This document shows positions 55,295 to 64,000 of a stretch of 64,000 nucleotides of DNA, one piece after another. Positions within the stretch are counted from its first letter, which is position 1. Every line of letters begins with the position of its first letter. The position numbers and the translations under genes are program-made. The DNA lies in contig NZ_CANLYD010000010.1 in assembly GCF_947495315.1 (NCBI RefSeq), forward strand, positions 165,766 through 229,765. Reading direction: 5' to 3'. The notes below the pieces were generated by a model. It ran no database searches, was not told where the DNA came from, and worked only from the letters and a program-made list of their open reading frames with translations. The stretch is from an uncultured Aquimarina sp. GTDB taxonomy: Bacteria; Bacteroidota; Bacteroidia; Flavobacteriales; Flavobacteriaceae.

Positions 55295-55810
55295 ATGAAA
55301 TTATACAAAACTTTAATCCTTGTGATTTGCTGTCTAACTGCAGTTTATCTAAGTTCCAGTTGTGAACGTGACGACATATGCGCAGAAGATACACCAACTA
55401 CACCATTTCTGATTATTAAATTTATTGAGGATGGTACAGTATCTGATATTAAACAACCAAATGAGTTACAGGTAAAAGCTGTCGGATTTGAAGGAATTAT
55501 TGACTTTACAACGAATCAAGATTCTATCATGATCCCTTTAAGAGTAGATGCTCTTCTAACAGATTTTGAATTTACAATAGATTCGGACACTTCCGATGAT
55601 ACAGTAGAACCAAATACCGATACATTGAGTTTCCAGTATACACCTGTAGAAGAATATGTAAGTAGTGCCTGTGGTTTTAGAGTCACTTACAATGGATTAA
55701 CTGAGAGTTTTACTCAAGAAGAAAATGATCAAAACTGGATTAAAGAAATAACGATACAAGAAGGAAACGTAACCGATGAAACAGCTGCACACGTATTTAT
55801 TTTTCATTAG
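55295..55810 (+). CDS. DUF6452 lipoprotein-like protein
   Basis: The 171-aa protein has a signal with a cysteine (LTAVYLSSSC) followed by ERDDICAEDTPTTPFLIIKF, the characteristic start of DUF6452. The rest is beta-rich. It is coupled to rlmD in front and overlaps the DUF6048 gene behind by 35 bp. Function unknown; its export contrasts with the cytosolic rRNA enzyme in the same operon. Confidence 0.8.
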   Translation: MKLYKTLILVICCLTAVYLSSSCERDDICAEDTPTTPFLIIKFIEDGTVSDIKQPNELQVKAVGFEGIIDFTTNQDSIMIPLRVDALLTDFEFTIDSDTSDDTVEPNTDTLSFQYTPVEEYVSSACGFRVTYNGLTESFTQEENDQNWIKEITIQEGNVTDETAAHVFIFH

Positions 55811-56510
55811 CCTGTTCTTTTCAGGTACGATATTGAGTCAAGAAACTGAAACTAACATTTCTGCAAGAGACACTTTGCCTCCTGCCGAAAAATATGGTTT
55901 AAGAGTTGGTGTAGATATCGCCCGATTAATTAGAACTGCCATAAATGATGACTATTCGGGTTTTGAGATTAACGGAGACTATAGAGTCTACAAAAACTAT
56001 TATCTGGCAGCAGAAATAGGAAACGAATCTTTTTTAAGAGATGAAGAAAACATTGAGGTAGAAGGATCTGGAAGCTATATCAGATTAGGTGTTGACTACA
56101 ATGTCTATAAAAACTGGTATGGAATGCAAAACAGTATTTATGCTGGTCTTAGATATGGTTTCTCCACTTTTGACCAAACATTAAATAGTTATAGAATCTT
56201 TACAGGTACGGATTTTTTTCCTAATGAACCCATCACTGATAAAAGAGAGGCTAAAGATTTAACTGCCGGCTGGATAGAATTTACTCTAGGGATCAAAGTA
56301 GAAGTACTAAATAATCTCTATTTAGGAGCCAGTGTATCTCTAAGAGGACTTGTTAATGAAAAAGATCCTGATGGATTTGATGACGAATTTGACGGATTTG
56401 AAAATTTATTTATTCCAGGATACGGAAGAACAAACGATTTCAGTCAGTTTGGTGTTGGTTATGCGTATACTATTAGCTATCTGATTCCTTTTGTAAAAAA
56501 GAAGAGGTGA
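55776..56510 (+). CDS. DUF6048 outer-membrane-barrel-like protein
   Basis: The 244-aa protein has a signal peptide (YLFFISLFFSGTILSQ) and alternating amphipathic strands (YGLRVGVDIARLIRTA, GFEINGDYRVYKNYYLAAEI, YIRLGVDYNVYKNWY, SIYAGLRYGFSTF, AYTISYLIPFVKKKR), as in an 8- or 10-strand outer-membrane barrel. The 35-bp overlap with DUF6452 suggests a functional pair. Confidence 0.8.
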   Translation: MKQLHTYLFFISLFFSGTILSQETETNISARDTLPPAEKYGLRVGVDIARLIRTAINDDYSGFEINGDYRVYKNYYLAAEIGNESFLRDEENIEVEGSGSYIRLGVDYNVYKNWYGMQNSIYAGLRYGFSTFDQTLNSYRIFTGTDFFPNEPITDKREAKDLTAGWIEFTLGIKVEVLNNLYLGASVSLRGLVNEKDPDGFDDEFDGFENLFIPGYGRTNDFSQFGVGYAYTISYLIPFVKKKR

Positions 56511-56535
56511 TCCATTGTTTTAGATATATTTTATT

Positions 56536-57699
56536 TTAAGATCTATCCTGAAATTTAGCTTTTTTGCTCCCAGCATACATTTCATATTTTACTAAACGGC
56601 ATTCTAATTTACCATTAAATACTTTTATTTTTCGAGAAGGTCTTAATCCTACATATTTAAGAGCTTCAAGATTAGAAGTTATAAACCAAGCATTCGTATC
56701 TGGATAACTCTGTTTAAGTGTATCTCCTATTTGTGCATAAAATTTTTCTTCATCCAATTCTAAACGTTCTCCATACGGGGGATTAAAAACCATATGAAGT
56801 TTCTTATCTTCATTTTTAGAACTTTCAAAAAAATTATCATCTTTTATTTTAACAAAATCCGTGAGATTTGCATTTTCTACGTTTTGTTTTGCCTTTCTGA
56901 CGGCAGATGGAGCCTTGTCAAAACCAATAATTGAATGATGAAAATCGCGCGTTTTCTTCAAACTTGCTTCTTCAATTTTTTCAAATAAATCCATATCCCA
57001 ATCTAACCACTTTTCAAAAGCAAACTCTTTTCGATTTAAATTAGCAGGAATATTACAAGCAATCATGGCTGCTTCTATAGCAAAAGTTCCACTACCACAC
57101 ATTGGATCCAGAAAATCACATTGTCCATCCCATCCAGATAATAATAACAGACCAGCCGCTAAGACTTCATTTATCGGAGCAATATTTGTCGCACTACGAT
57201 ATCCTCTATGATGTAATGATCCACCAGAACTATCCAAAGATACTGTACATAGATCTTGTTGGATATGAATATTAATCGTCAAATCAGGATAATCAGTATC
57301 TACATTGGGCCTTTTCCCTGTTTCTTTTCTGAACTTATCTACAATAGCGTCTTTAGATTTTAAAGATATAAACTGCGAATGCGTAAATATTGTGGAATTT
57401 ACCGTTGCATATATCGCAAAAGTATCATCAGTGTTTAGATATTCATCCCAACGAATAGATTGAATAAAACTATATAAATCCTTTTCATTACGGATTTTTT
57501 TAGAAGAAATAGGCTTTAATATTTTTAAAGCCGTTCTTAGGCAAAGATTTGCTTTATACATAAAGCCTGTATCTCCATAAAAACTAACCATTCGATTACC
57601 TACTTCAACCTTTTGGCCACCAAGGTTCCTAAGCTCTTTTGCTAATATTTCTTCAAAACCAAAAAAGGTTTTGGCTACCATTTTAAATGAATTACTCAC
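56536..57699 (-). CDS. THUMP-domain RNA methyltransferase, RlmL-like
   Basis: The 387-aa protein has an N-terminal ferredoxin-like/THUMP region (about 1-155) and a Rossmann methyltransferase domain with LDPMCGSGTFAIEAAMIA and the catalytic FNPPYGERL. It methylates the N2 of a guanine in rRNA (RlmL branch) by family knowledge. It lacks the second methyltransferase (RlmK part) of the E. coli fusion. Its -7 box TATTTTTG (57728-57735, minus) lies in the divergent promoter region. Confidence 0.9.
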   Translation of the reverse strand: MSNSFKMVAKTFFGFEEILAKELRNLGGQKVEVGNRMVSFYGDTGFMYKANLCLRTALKILKPISSKKIRNEKDLYSFIQSIRWDEYLNTDDTFAIYATVNSTIFTHSQFISLKSKDAIVDKFRKETGKRPNVDTDYPDLTINIHIQQDLCTVSLDSSGGSLHHRGYRSATNIAPINEVLAAGLLLLSGWDGQCDFLDPMCGSGTFAIEAAMIACNIPANLNRKEFAFEKWLDWDMDLFEKIEEASLKKTRDFHHSIIGFDKAPSAVRKAKQNVENANLTDFVKIKDDNFFESSKNEDKKLHMVFNPPYGERLELDEEKFYAQIGDTLKQSYPDTNAWFITSNLEALKYVGLRPSRKIKVFNGKLECRLVKYEMYAGSKKAKFQDRS

Positions 57700-57727
57700 T
57701 ATATTCTAATTCGCTATTATTAAACCG

Positions 57728-57746
57728 CAAAAATACATTAATTTTG
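57728..57746. promoter_or_regulatory. back-to-back divergent -7 boxes
   Basis: The minus-strand box TATTTTTG (57728-57735) and the plus-strand box TAATTTTG (57739-57746) are only 3 bp apart. They would serve the THUMP methyltransferase and the SAM methyltransferase gene, with overlapping polymerase footprints. Confidence 0.55.
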
Positions 57747-57752
57747 CGCCCT

Positions 57753-58484
57753 ATGCTAAAAGATTCTACAATGTGGTATGCATCATGGTTTGATACACCA
57801 TATTATCATATATTATATAAAGATAGAGGTCACGAAGAAGCGCAAGAATTCATGGATAACCTAACTAGTTATCTAAGTTTAGAACCGGAAGAAAAAATTC
57901 TGGATCTTGCTTGTGGTAAAGGACGACACAGTGTGTATCTAAATAAATTAGGATATAATGTTACAGGAGTTGACCTTTCCAAAAACAGTATTGAACATGC
58001 ATCTCAATTCGAAAATGAATCACTGAAGTTTAAGGTGCACGATATGTCTAAACCCTATTCTGAAAAGTTTTCTGCCGTTTTTAATCTTTTTACAAGCTTT
58101 GGTTATTTTGAAAAAGAAGAATGTAACCTAAGTACAATAAAAGCTATAAAGTCTGATTTAAATGAAAGAGGCTTTGGCGTTATTGACTTTATGAATGTCG
58201 ATTACGTAATTGATAACCTTGTTCCTGAAGAAACGAAAGAAGTTTCCGGAATAAATTTTCATATAAAAAGATATGTTGAAGATGGTTATATCTACAAAGA
58301 AATAAAATTTAATGACAATAATGAGGAGTTTTTGTTTACCGAAAGAGTAAAAGCCTTAACCCTAGAAGACTTTCAAAATTATTTTGAAGAAGCCGATGTC
58401 AACTTGCTTGATATTTTTGGCGATTATCATCTTAAAAAATTTAATAAAACCATTTCTCCTCGACTTATTTTGATTTTTAAATAG
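57753..58484 (+). CDS. class I SAM-dependent methyltransferase
   Basis: I use the ATG at 57753 (243 aa); the ATG at 57771 (MWYASWFDTPYYHILYKDR) is also possible and would leave a short leader after the -7 box at 57739-57746. The upstream in-frame ATG at 57687 would overlap the divergent gene and its promoter. The SAM site is LDLACGKGRHSVYLNKLG with GVDLS. The substrate is unknown. The ZIP transporter gene overlaps its stop by one base. Confidence 0.85.
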   Translation: MLKDSTMWYASWFDTPYYHILYKDRGHEEAQEFMDNLTSYLSLEPEEKILDLACGKGRHSVYLNKLGYNVTGVDLSKNSIEHASQFENESLKFKVHDMSKPYSEKFSAVFNLFTSFGYFEKEECNLSTIKAIKSDLNERGFGVIDFMNVDYVIDNLVPEETKEVSGINFHIKRYVEDGYIYKEIKFNDNNEEFLFTERVKALTLEDFQNYFEEADVNLLDIFGDYHLKKFNKTISPRLILIFK

Positions 58485-59161
58485 TGTATAACCACATACT
58501 ATCCATATCGGCAGTTTTTATAGGTTCATTAATAGTATATATATTCAAACCTAATAATCAAAAAAATTTAAAATTACTTTTGGCCTTTAGTGGTGCTTTT
58601 CTATTAGCCATTACTATATTTAATTTATTACCAGAGGTCTTCGAAGAACATCAATATGCCAAGCAAACAGGTGTTTGGATTATGATTGGAATTTTACTTC
58701 AAAAGGTATTGGAATATTTCTCGAAAGGAGCAGAACACGGGCATATACATATTCATAAAGAAACAACTCAAATTCCTAAATTACTTTTTATAAGTTTAGG
58801 AATTCATGCCATTTTAGAAGGTTTTCCTATTCATCATACAGAAGGTATCCTTATTGGGATCATTATCCATAAAATTCCGGTAGCTATGATACTAACTACC
58901 TTTTTATTTAAAACAGAAATAAAAAGACCTGTCATCGTATTATTTCTTGTTCTTTTTGCCTTAATGACTCCTTTAGGAACGTTTATCTCTGAACATTTTG
59001 AGGGAGTTCAAGGATACTATAAAGAAATTACTGCACTGGTAATTGGTATATTTCTACATGTTTCTACCACTATCTTGTTTGAAAGTAATGAAGGCCATAA
59101 ATTTAATATCACCAAGCTAATGGTTATTCTAGCTGCGACAGCCTGCGCTTATTTTATTTAG
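58484..59161 (+). CDS. ZIP-family metal transporter
   Basis: The 225-aa protein starts at GTG (58484), overlapping the TAG of the previous gene. It has seven or eight membrane spans, a histidine loop (HGHIHIHKE) and the metal-path motifs HAILEGFPIHH and GIIIHKIPVAM. It takes up zinc or another divalent cation across the inner membrane. Confidence 0.88.
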   Translation: MYNHILSISAVFIGSLIVYIFKPNNQKNLKLLLAFSGAFLLAITIFNLLPEVFEEHQYAKQTGVWIMIGILLQKVLEYFSKGAEHGHIHIHKETTQIPKLLFISLGIHAILEGFPIHHTEGILIGIIIHKIPVAMILTTFLFKTEIKRPVIVLFLVLFALMTPLGTFISEHFEGVQGYYKEITALVIGIFLHVSTTILFESNEGHKFNITKLMVILAATACAYFI

Positions 59162-59162
59162 T

Positions 59163-59591
59163 ATGTTTAGCAAAGAAGAGTCAAAAAAGATAAGACAAGA
59201 ATTCTGGACTACATTTGGTAAAGCTTATCCGCGTAAATGGCTTTTATACAATACAAAAATTAAAGATGTAACGCTTAAGTTCACTTTTACAACAAAGGTT
59301 GCTCAGGTTTCTATTGATGTAGAACCTTATGACGAAATAATACGAGCCTATTACTATGATAAATTCTTAAGTTTAAAAAATATTATCGTAGAGGAATACT
59401 TAGATAATATCATTTTTGATCAATTCTATCAATTAGAAAACGGAAAAATCATTTCTCGTATTTATACGGAGCTACCAGATGTAAGCGTACATAATAAAAA
59501 AACTTGGGAAATGACTATGGAATTTCTTAATGAGAAGATGCTTACAGTTGAAACCTTCTTTTTAGAATATAAAGATTTTATTGGGTCTTAA
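59163..59591 (+). CDS. DUF4268 protein
   Basis: The 142-aa cytosolic protein shows the DUF4268 pattern (QEFWTTFGKAYPRKWLLYNT, KDVTLKFTFTTKVAQVSID, RIYTELPDVSVHNKKTWEM). The fold is suggested to be nuclease-like in the family, but no catalytic set is clear here. It begins 1 bp after the transporter stop in the same operon. Confidence 0.8.
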   Translation: MFSKEESKKIRQEFWTTFGKAYPRKWLLYNTKIKDVTLKFTFTTKVAQVSIDVEPYDEIIRAYYYDKFLSLKNIIVEEYLDNIIFDQFYQLENGKIISRIYTELPDVSVHNKKTWEMTMEFLNEKMLTVETFFLEYKDFIGS

Positions 59592-59684
59592 TTACACAAA
59601 CACAGGTAACTTTATTAATTATTTACGAAATTCGCAAATATGAAAGATTTTTCATACATTAGTTTCTAACACAAACTCAATCTT

Positions 59685-60485
59685 ATGAAAAATTATTTTA
59701 AAACTATAGCAATATTGCTATACTCAATTGCATGCATACAATGCACAGACGAAAACATCTCCACAAAAGCTTCTGAAATTGGCTTAGAACTCCAGAACGA
59801 AAATAATTTCACTGGAAAATTAATTGTAAACAGTCACAACATATCATATGTTGTAAACTCTCCTTCTGAACTTAATTTTATTATGTCCTTGGAAATTGAT
59901 AAAAAATTAATCGATGCATCTATTAATTATGAAAATGAAAGTATTGATATAAATGGTTACGATACTGTATTATCAGAAAATCAAAAAGAAGCATTACTAA
60001 AAATGGGACAACTAATATCAGAATATATTTTAAGCACTAAAGGTGGTGACATATCTATGACGGAATACACTCTCTTAAGTATGACTGAATACCTTGGAAA
60101 ATCACCTAATAATTATATCTATTCTAAAAGAAAGATAACGTCTTCTGGCAATACAAATACTTTAAAAAGCAGAAATGAAGGTATCACTTGTATTAGAAAG
60201 AACACTTATGTAAATGCAGAATATGATGATTCCAGAGGTAATCATAGTGATAGAGTAAAGGTTGGTAGTAAACCAAGAAATAATTATGGATGTATGGGAC
60301 GATGTGGAGGAGATTGCGGTAGATGGTGGATACCTAGTGCTTGGACAAAGGATTGTATGGATCATGACCAATGTAGTAATATAAATAATGCAAGTGGTGG
60401 AGGTAGTGACAGAAACTGTGGCGACGAGTTTAATGAAGCAGCTGATGATTATGTTTTTGGCGTAATTAGAGGATGTAGGGGGTGA
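59685..60485 (+). CDS. exported phospholipase A2-like protein
   Basis: The 266-aa protein has an N-terminal export signal (IAILLYSIACIQC), probably a lipoprotein type. The N-half (about 30-150) is unknown. The C-terminal 70 residues are cysteine-rich and include CMGRCGGDCGRWW and DCMDHDQCSN, with His227-Asp228, resembling the C-x-x-H-D-x-C active site of secreted phospholipase A2. Cysteines at the end (NCGDEF, GCRG) would close the disulfides. Lipid cleavage is therefore plausible but unproven. Confidence 0.65.
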   Translation: MKNYFKTIAILLYSIACIQCTDENISTKASEIGLELQNENNFTGKLIVNSHNISYVVNSPSELNFIMSLEIDKKLIDASINYENESIDINGYDTVLSENQKEALLKMGQLISEYILSTKGGDISMTEYTLLSMTEYLGKSPNNYIYSKRKITSSGNTNTLKSRNEGITCIRKNTYVNAEYDDSRGNHSDRVKVGSKPRNNYGCMGRCGGDCGRWWIPSAWTKDCMDHDQCSNINNASGGGSDRNCGDEFNEAADDYVFGVIRGCRG

Positions 60486-60499
60486 AATTAAAATAAGAT

Positions 60500-60539
60500 A
60501 AACCATATTAAAATATTTCTGATATTTATAATATGGTTT
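60500..60539. terminator. bidirectional terminator
   Basis: The outer arms AAACCATATTA (60500-60510) and TAATATGGTTT (60529-60539) and the inner arms AAATAT and ATATTT form one long hairpin between convergent genes. Confidence 0.75.
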
Positions 60540-60541
60540 AT

Positions 60542-61168
60542 TTATATTATATACTTTAAAACAAATATATAATGAAACACACTGCCTGCTAACACGAACA
60601 GATGCCAAATTACATGATTGAAATTTAACTTATTAAAAGCGTAAAAAATTATTCCAAAAGTATAGGCTAATCCACCCAACATAAGATACATAATTCCTTC
60701 AGAACCTACTATATCTGTTAATGCGGTAATATCTAACATAATTAACCATCCCATTACTAAATATAAAATCACTGAAAGAATTTCGAATTTTCCAGTAAAA
60801 AAAAGCTTTAGAATTGATCCAAAACCAGCCAAAGACCAAACCAGTATAAAAAGAAGCGATCCTTTACTATTCAATAAACCAATTAAAGTAACTGGCGTAT
60901 ATGTCCCTGCTATTAGTATATAAATACTGATATGATCCATAACCCTAAATCGATTCTTAAGAGTAGTATCATTTGTATAATGGTACGCTGAAGATGCAAA
61001 ATATAGCACCATTAATGAAATAGAATACAATAGTATTGAAAATGTACTGTAAGAAGTTTTATATGTATCATTAAATAGTAAGAAAAATAAGCCTGCAACG
61101 GAAAGCAAGAAACCAAATCCATGAGTTAACCAATTCCATCTTTCTTCAATCGGTGTTTGTATTTTCAT
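60542..61168 (-). CDS. hemolysin III / PAQR-family membrane protein
   Basis: The 208-aa protein has seven membrane helices and the family zinc-binding residues: EERWNWLTHGFGF, SSAYHYTNDTTLKNRFRVMDH and HVIWHLFVLAGSVFHY. In bacteria the family is linked to membrane fluidity and stress rather than real haemolysis. No partner gene is nearby. Confidence 0.92.
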   Translation of the reverse strand: MKIQTPIEERWNWLTHGFGFLLSVAGLFFLLFNDTYKTSYSTFSILLYSISLMVLYFASSAYHYTNDTTLKNRFRVMDHISIYILIAGTYTPVTLIGLLNSKGSLLFILVWSLAGFGSILKLFFTGKFEILSVILYLVMGWLIMLDITALTDIVGSEGIMYLMLGGLAYTFGIIFYAFNKLNFNHVIWHLFVLAGSVFHYIFVLKYII

Positions 61169-61393
61169 AGATTACAAAAATAATAAAGTACATACATTTC
61201 AAAGCTTTATTTCTTAGCAATTACAATTAATAAGCATAAAATACAGTAGCTACTATGATGATATTACTAACCTTAATAGGTTATTCATAAAGTAGGATTA
61301 ATATTACTTTATTAGTGTTAAAAACGAAATAAATACGCTTTAACCACATTATTATGGTGTTTAAACCCGTAATTATATATTTTTTTATATATT

Positions 61394-61411
61394 TAGGTAC
61401 CCCAAAACCTA
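61394..61411. promoter_or_regulatory. inverted repeat upstream of the TPR hybrid kinase
   Basis: TAGGT (61394-61398) and ACCTA (61407-61411) flank 8 bp (ACCCCAAA), directly before the ATG of the hybrid kinase. It may be an operator. Confidence 0.35.
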
Positions 61412-61420
61412 TAGTAAAAA

Positions 61421-63634
61421 ATGAAAAATATTAAAATCTCCAAGTATTTTATATGTTTCCTGTGTCTTAACTTATTTTATTCTACTCTTTACGCTAATCA
61501 ATATGAAGAAATGTCATTCGCTGAATTGGAGTGTAGAATTATTCATACAGAAGAACACCTAAACTCCATAGGAAGAGTCAATAGCGTCATGCTTATTGAA
61601 AATATTATAGATATTTCTACTAAATTCAACACCCAACAGGAGTACTATTTAAAAGGATACTCTTATAATCTATTAGGAAAAATACACTTCCTTAACAAAG
61701 AATATAAAAAAGCTCTTAAAGAATATAAAATCGCAGAACTATTCATAAAAGAATTAGAAGGAAATTCTGAACTAATTATAGATGTGAACAATAATATCGC
61801 TTTAGTATATCTAGAAGGTTTTAACAAACCGGCAAGAGCACTAAAAAGAATTAAGCATATTTACGAAAACTCTAAAAACTTAAACAACGACTATAAACAT
61901 AGCTTAGAACTAAATTTAGCTAACATTTATCTAAAAACAAGAAACTACAGAAAAGCCTATAGACTATTAAAAAAATGTCAAAAATATTTTAGTCAAAACA
62001 CTGAACATATTAGCGAATTACTTTTAACATATTTAAGTTTCGGTGAATATTATAAGATTCATAATAACTACAACAGCGCTATAAGACATTTCGAAAAAGC
62101 TGCTTCTATTGCAGAAAATAATAAAATGTCTAGAGAAGCAATGAACATTTATAAAAAATATGAGGAGTTACTTGTGAAATTTGGGAGACAAGATAGAGCT
62201 TATGCGATTCTTAAAAAATACACTAAACACCACGAAACTGCATTAGAAACCGAGAAATTAGAAACAAATCAATTTAAAGAAAAATTAGTAGTAAGCAATA
62301 AAAATAACAGTATACAAACTCAAAAAGCAAAACAATCACAAACAGTTTCTATATTTACCTTATCACTGCTTATATCATGTCTAATACTATTTTGTTTTTT
62401 CATCTATAATCATAGAAAAACAAAAGTACTCGGAGAGTCATTAGCAATCAAAAACAAAGAATTAAAAATTTCGAAAGAAAAATCAGATCGTCTTGCTGCC
62501 GTAAAAACAAAATTCATATCAACAGTAAGTCATGAACTTAGAACTCCACTATATGGAGTAGTTGGTTTATCATCTATTCTTATGGAACGAATCAAGGATG
62601 AAGAAAATCATAAGTTTATAAAATTAATGAAGTTTTCGGCAGATCATTTGCTTAATCTTATTAATGATGTTCTTCAGGTTACTAAAATGGAGTCTTATGA
62701 AATAAGACTGGATAAATCTATATATAATATCAAAAGCTTAGCCGATGACATTAAAAACTCATTTGAATATCAAGCAGATAAAAATGGTAACACGTTACAC
62801 CTTAATTTTGATTCAAACATTCCTCATTCTCTTATAGGAGATTCTGTGAGATTATCTCAGATTTTTATTAATCTCATCAGTAATGCGAATAAGTTTACTA
62901 GGAACGGAAATATCTGGTTGAATTTTGTCAACCCCATCGTTACCGATAACCAGGTTGAGATCACCTTTGAAATTAAAGATGATGGAAGAGGGATTCCCTT
63001 GGACAAGCAAGGAATAATCTTTGATAAATTTTCTCAAGCTAATTCAAAGGATCATACAACAGGTACTGGTCTTGGTTTACATATTGTTAAGAATTTAGTT
63101 AACCTGCATGGCGGTGATATCAAAATAAAAAGTTCACCAGGTAAAGGTTCCATATTTTATTTTACCATTTCTTTTGAAATTGATTCTACTAGTCAAGAAA
63201 AGAATCAAATAGATAATTTGAAAAAATATATTAAATTAAAAAACATTGAAGATTATAATATCTTAATTGTTGAAGACAATAAAATAAATCAAATAGTAAC
63301 TAAAAATGTTCTTAAAACAAAAGGTTTTAATTCCGACATCGCAGATGATGGACTTATTGCCATTGAAATGGTAAAGGAAAACAAATATGACCTTATATTA
63401 ATGGATTTAAACATGCCAAATATGGGTGGAATGGAATCAACTAAAATAATTAGAGAATTTAATCCTGATGTACCTATTGTAGCTTTAACCGCATCAGATA
63501 CTCAGGATACGGTTGAAGCAATTCTTAATCCTGACTCGGGATTCAATGATTTCTTAAGAAAACCATATAAAAATGAAGAGTTCTTTCGTAAAATTGAAAC
63601 AAATATTAACGGTAAAATTTCAAAAGCTTCATAA
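61421..63634 (+). CDS. TPR hybrid sensor histidine kinase with receiver domain
   Basis: The 737-aa protein has a signal peptide (FICFLCLNLFYSTLYAN) and a periplasmic TPR array (about 60-280, YNLLGKIHFLNKEYKKALKE, ANIYLKTRNYRKAYRLLKK). One membrane helix follows (SIFTLSLLISCLILFCFFIY, about 310-330), then HisKA with His371 in STVSHELRTPLYG, an ATPase domain (NLISNANKFT, DDGRGIPLD, GTGLGLHIV) and a receiver with Asp662 in LILMDLNMPNMGG. No DNA-binding domain is fused and no partner lies next to it, so phosphate must pass to a regulator elsewhere. Confidence 0.93.
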   Translation: MKNIKISKYFICFLCLNLFYSTLYANQYEEMSFAELECRIIHTEEHLNSIGRVNSVMLIENIIDISTKFNTQQEYYLKGYSYNLLGKIHFLNKEYKKALKEYKIAELFIKELEGNSELIIDVNNNIALVYLEGFNKPARALKRIKHIYENSKNLNNDYKHSLELNLANIYLKTRNYRKAYRLLKKCQKYFSQNTEHISELLLTYLSFGEYYKIHNNYNSAIRHFEKAASIAENNKMSREAMNIYKKYEELLVKFGRQDRAYAILKKYTKHHETALETEKLETNQFKEKLVVSNKNNSIQTQKAKQSQTVSIFTLSLLISCLILFCFFIYNHRKTKVLGESLAIKNKELKISKEKSDRLAAVKTKFISTVSHELRTPLYGVVGLSSILMERIKDEENHKFIKLMKFSADHLLNLINDVLQVTKMESYEIRLDKSIYNIKSLADDIKNSFEYQADKNGNTLHLNFDSNIPHSLIGDSVRLSQIFINLISNANKFTRNGNIWLNFVNPIVTDNQVEITFEIKDDGRGIPLDKQGIIFDKFSQANSKDHTTGTGLGLHIVKNLVNLHGGDIKIKSSPGKGSIFYFTISFEIDSTSQEKNQIDNLKKYIKLKNIEDYNILIVEDNKINQIVTKNVLKTKGFNSDIADDGLIAIEMVKENKYDLILMDLNMPNMGGMESTKIIREFNPDVPIVALTASDTQDTVEAILNPDSGFNDFLRKPYKNEEFFRKIETNINGKISKAS

Positions 63635-63897
63635 TTGTACTAATTCTTCATTGAAATCTAACACTTGTGCTGTAATTTTTAAAGACTAACAACAACCAAT
63701 ATAGATAGCCTTGATCTATATTTACAAACACTAATTGAACAACCGTTATAAGAATATTTCATTCTCAATCATATATCGATGTAAAATTTTAGGGCATACG
63801 TTTTGCTTTTACTCTAATAAAAAGCTTATCATATACGTATTCGAATAGAATACGGTTTTTATTTTCGGGATTTTATCTTTATTTTTTGGGTATAAAA

Positions 63898-63926
63898 AAA
63901 CCCTTCATTGTTATAATGAAGGGTTT
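63898..63926 (-). terminator. terminator of the rRNA operon
   Basis: A perfect 12-bp stem, AAACCCTTCATT (63898-63909) with AATGAAGGGTTT (63915-63926), is followed on the minus strand by a T run. It sits just past the 3' end of the 5S gene. Confidence 0.92.
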
Positions 63927-63931
63927 CAAGG

Positions 63932-64000
63932 AAGGCGGCGACCTACTCTCCCACGATTGTAGTACCATTGGCGCTAACGGGCTTAACTTCTCTGTTCGGA
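63932..64000 (-). rRNA. rrf: 5S ribosomal RNA, 3' part (cut by window edge)
   Basis: The reverse complement reads TCCGAACAGAGAAGTTAAGC at the edge and continues through GGTACTACAATCGTGGGAGA to GTAGGTCGCCGCC, the conserved 3' half of bacterial 5S rRNA. The gene and presumably the 23S and 16S genes continue to the right of the window. Confidence 0.95.

Noticed and set aside
59163..59591. DUF4268 protein as a defence nuclease
   Set aside because: It is in an operon with a transporter and a methyltransferase gene, and no restriction or defence neighbours or catalytic set are visible.

Overview
The window is a stretch of a low-GC Bacteroidota chromosome, almost certainly from a marine member of the Flavobacteriaceae. 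An Aquimarina-like genus is my best guess, but this is inference from gene content. The evidence is a subtype iii type VI secretion system (T6SS) without TssJ/L/M in view, TonB-dependent receptor and carboxypeptidase-like architecture, the flavobacterial gene pair DUF6452/DUF6048 behind an RlmD-like gene, a green-tuned proteorhodopsin with Blh, and many promoters matching the Bacteroidota -7 box TAnnTTTG just upstream of start codons.

Layout. 1-12.7 kb is a T6SS effector island on the + strand: a VgrG spike, a 453-aa putative adaptor, a 1382-aa PAAR-RHS protein with a GIY-YIG-like nuclease tip, its immunity candidate, then a graveyard or reservoir of displaced RHS tips (a second GIY-YIG-like tip with two Imm26-like genes, and a start-less restriction-endonuclease-like tip followed by another immunity candidate). 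12.8-15.4 kb holds a multi-PAS histidine kinase and a single-domain response regulator. 15.4-19.9 kb carries the minus-strand sheath operon clpV-tssB-tssC, with a strong candidate for an activator-controlled promoter upstream. The tail sheath, disassembly ATPase, spike and RHS payload are present; Hcp, baseplate and the membrane complex must lie elsewhere.

20-49.5 kb is mostly housekeeping: DEAD-box helicase, DUF72 protein, a VPS10/sortilin-type beta-propeller exoprotein, a TPR protein next to gyrA, divergent clpC, three tandem STAS-like paralogues, and the conserved block rny - 6S RNA - zapA - coiled-coil protein. Then come an M23 peptidase, a TonB receptor, a cysteine desulfurase, two related lipoproteins (one with calcium-binding thrombospondin type 3 repeats), an Smr protein, and a tandemly duplicated two-gene membrane cassette (DUF2752 plus CCC-motif protein).

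49.6-51.3 kb holds a light-driven proton pump and, divergently, the enzyme that makes its retinal. The 51-bp spacer contains a perfect palindrome that places a -7 box on each strand. The rest (51.3-64 kb) encodes ornithine aminotransferase, an ECF sigma factor with a small membrane partner, RNA methyltransferases, a ZIP transporter, a phospholipase A2-like lipoprotein, a PAQR protein and a TPR hybrid histidine kinase. The window ends inside a minus-strand 5S rRNA gene, so an rRNA operon continues beyond the right edge.
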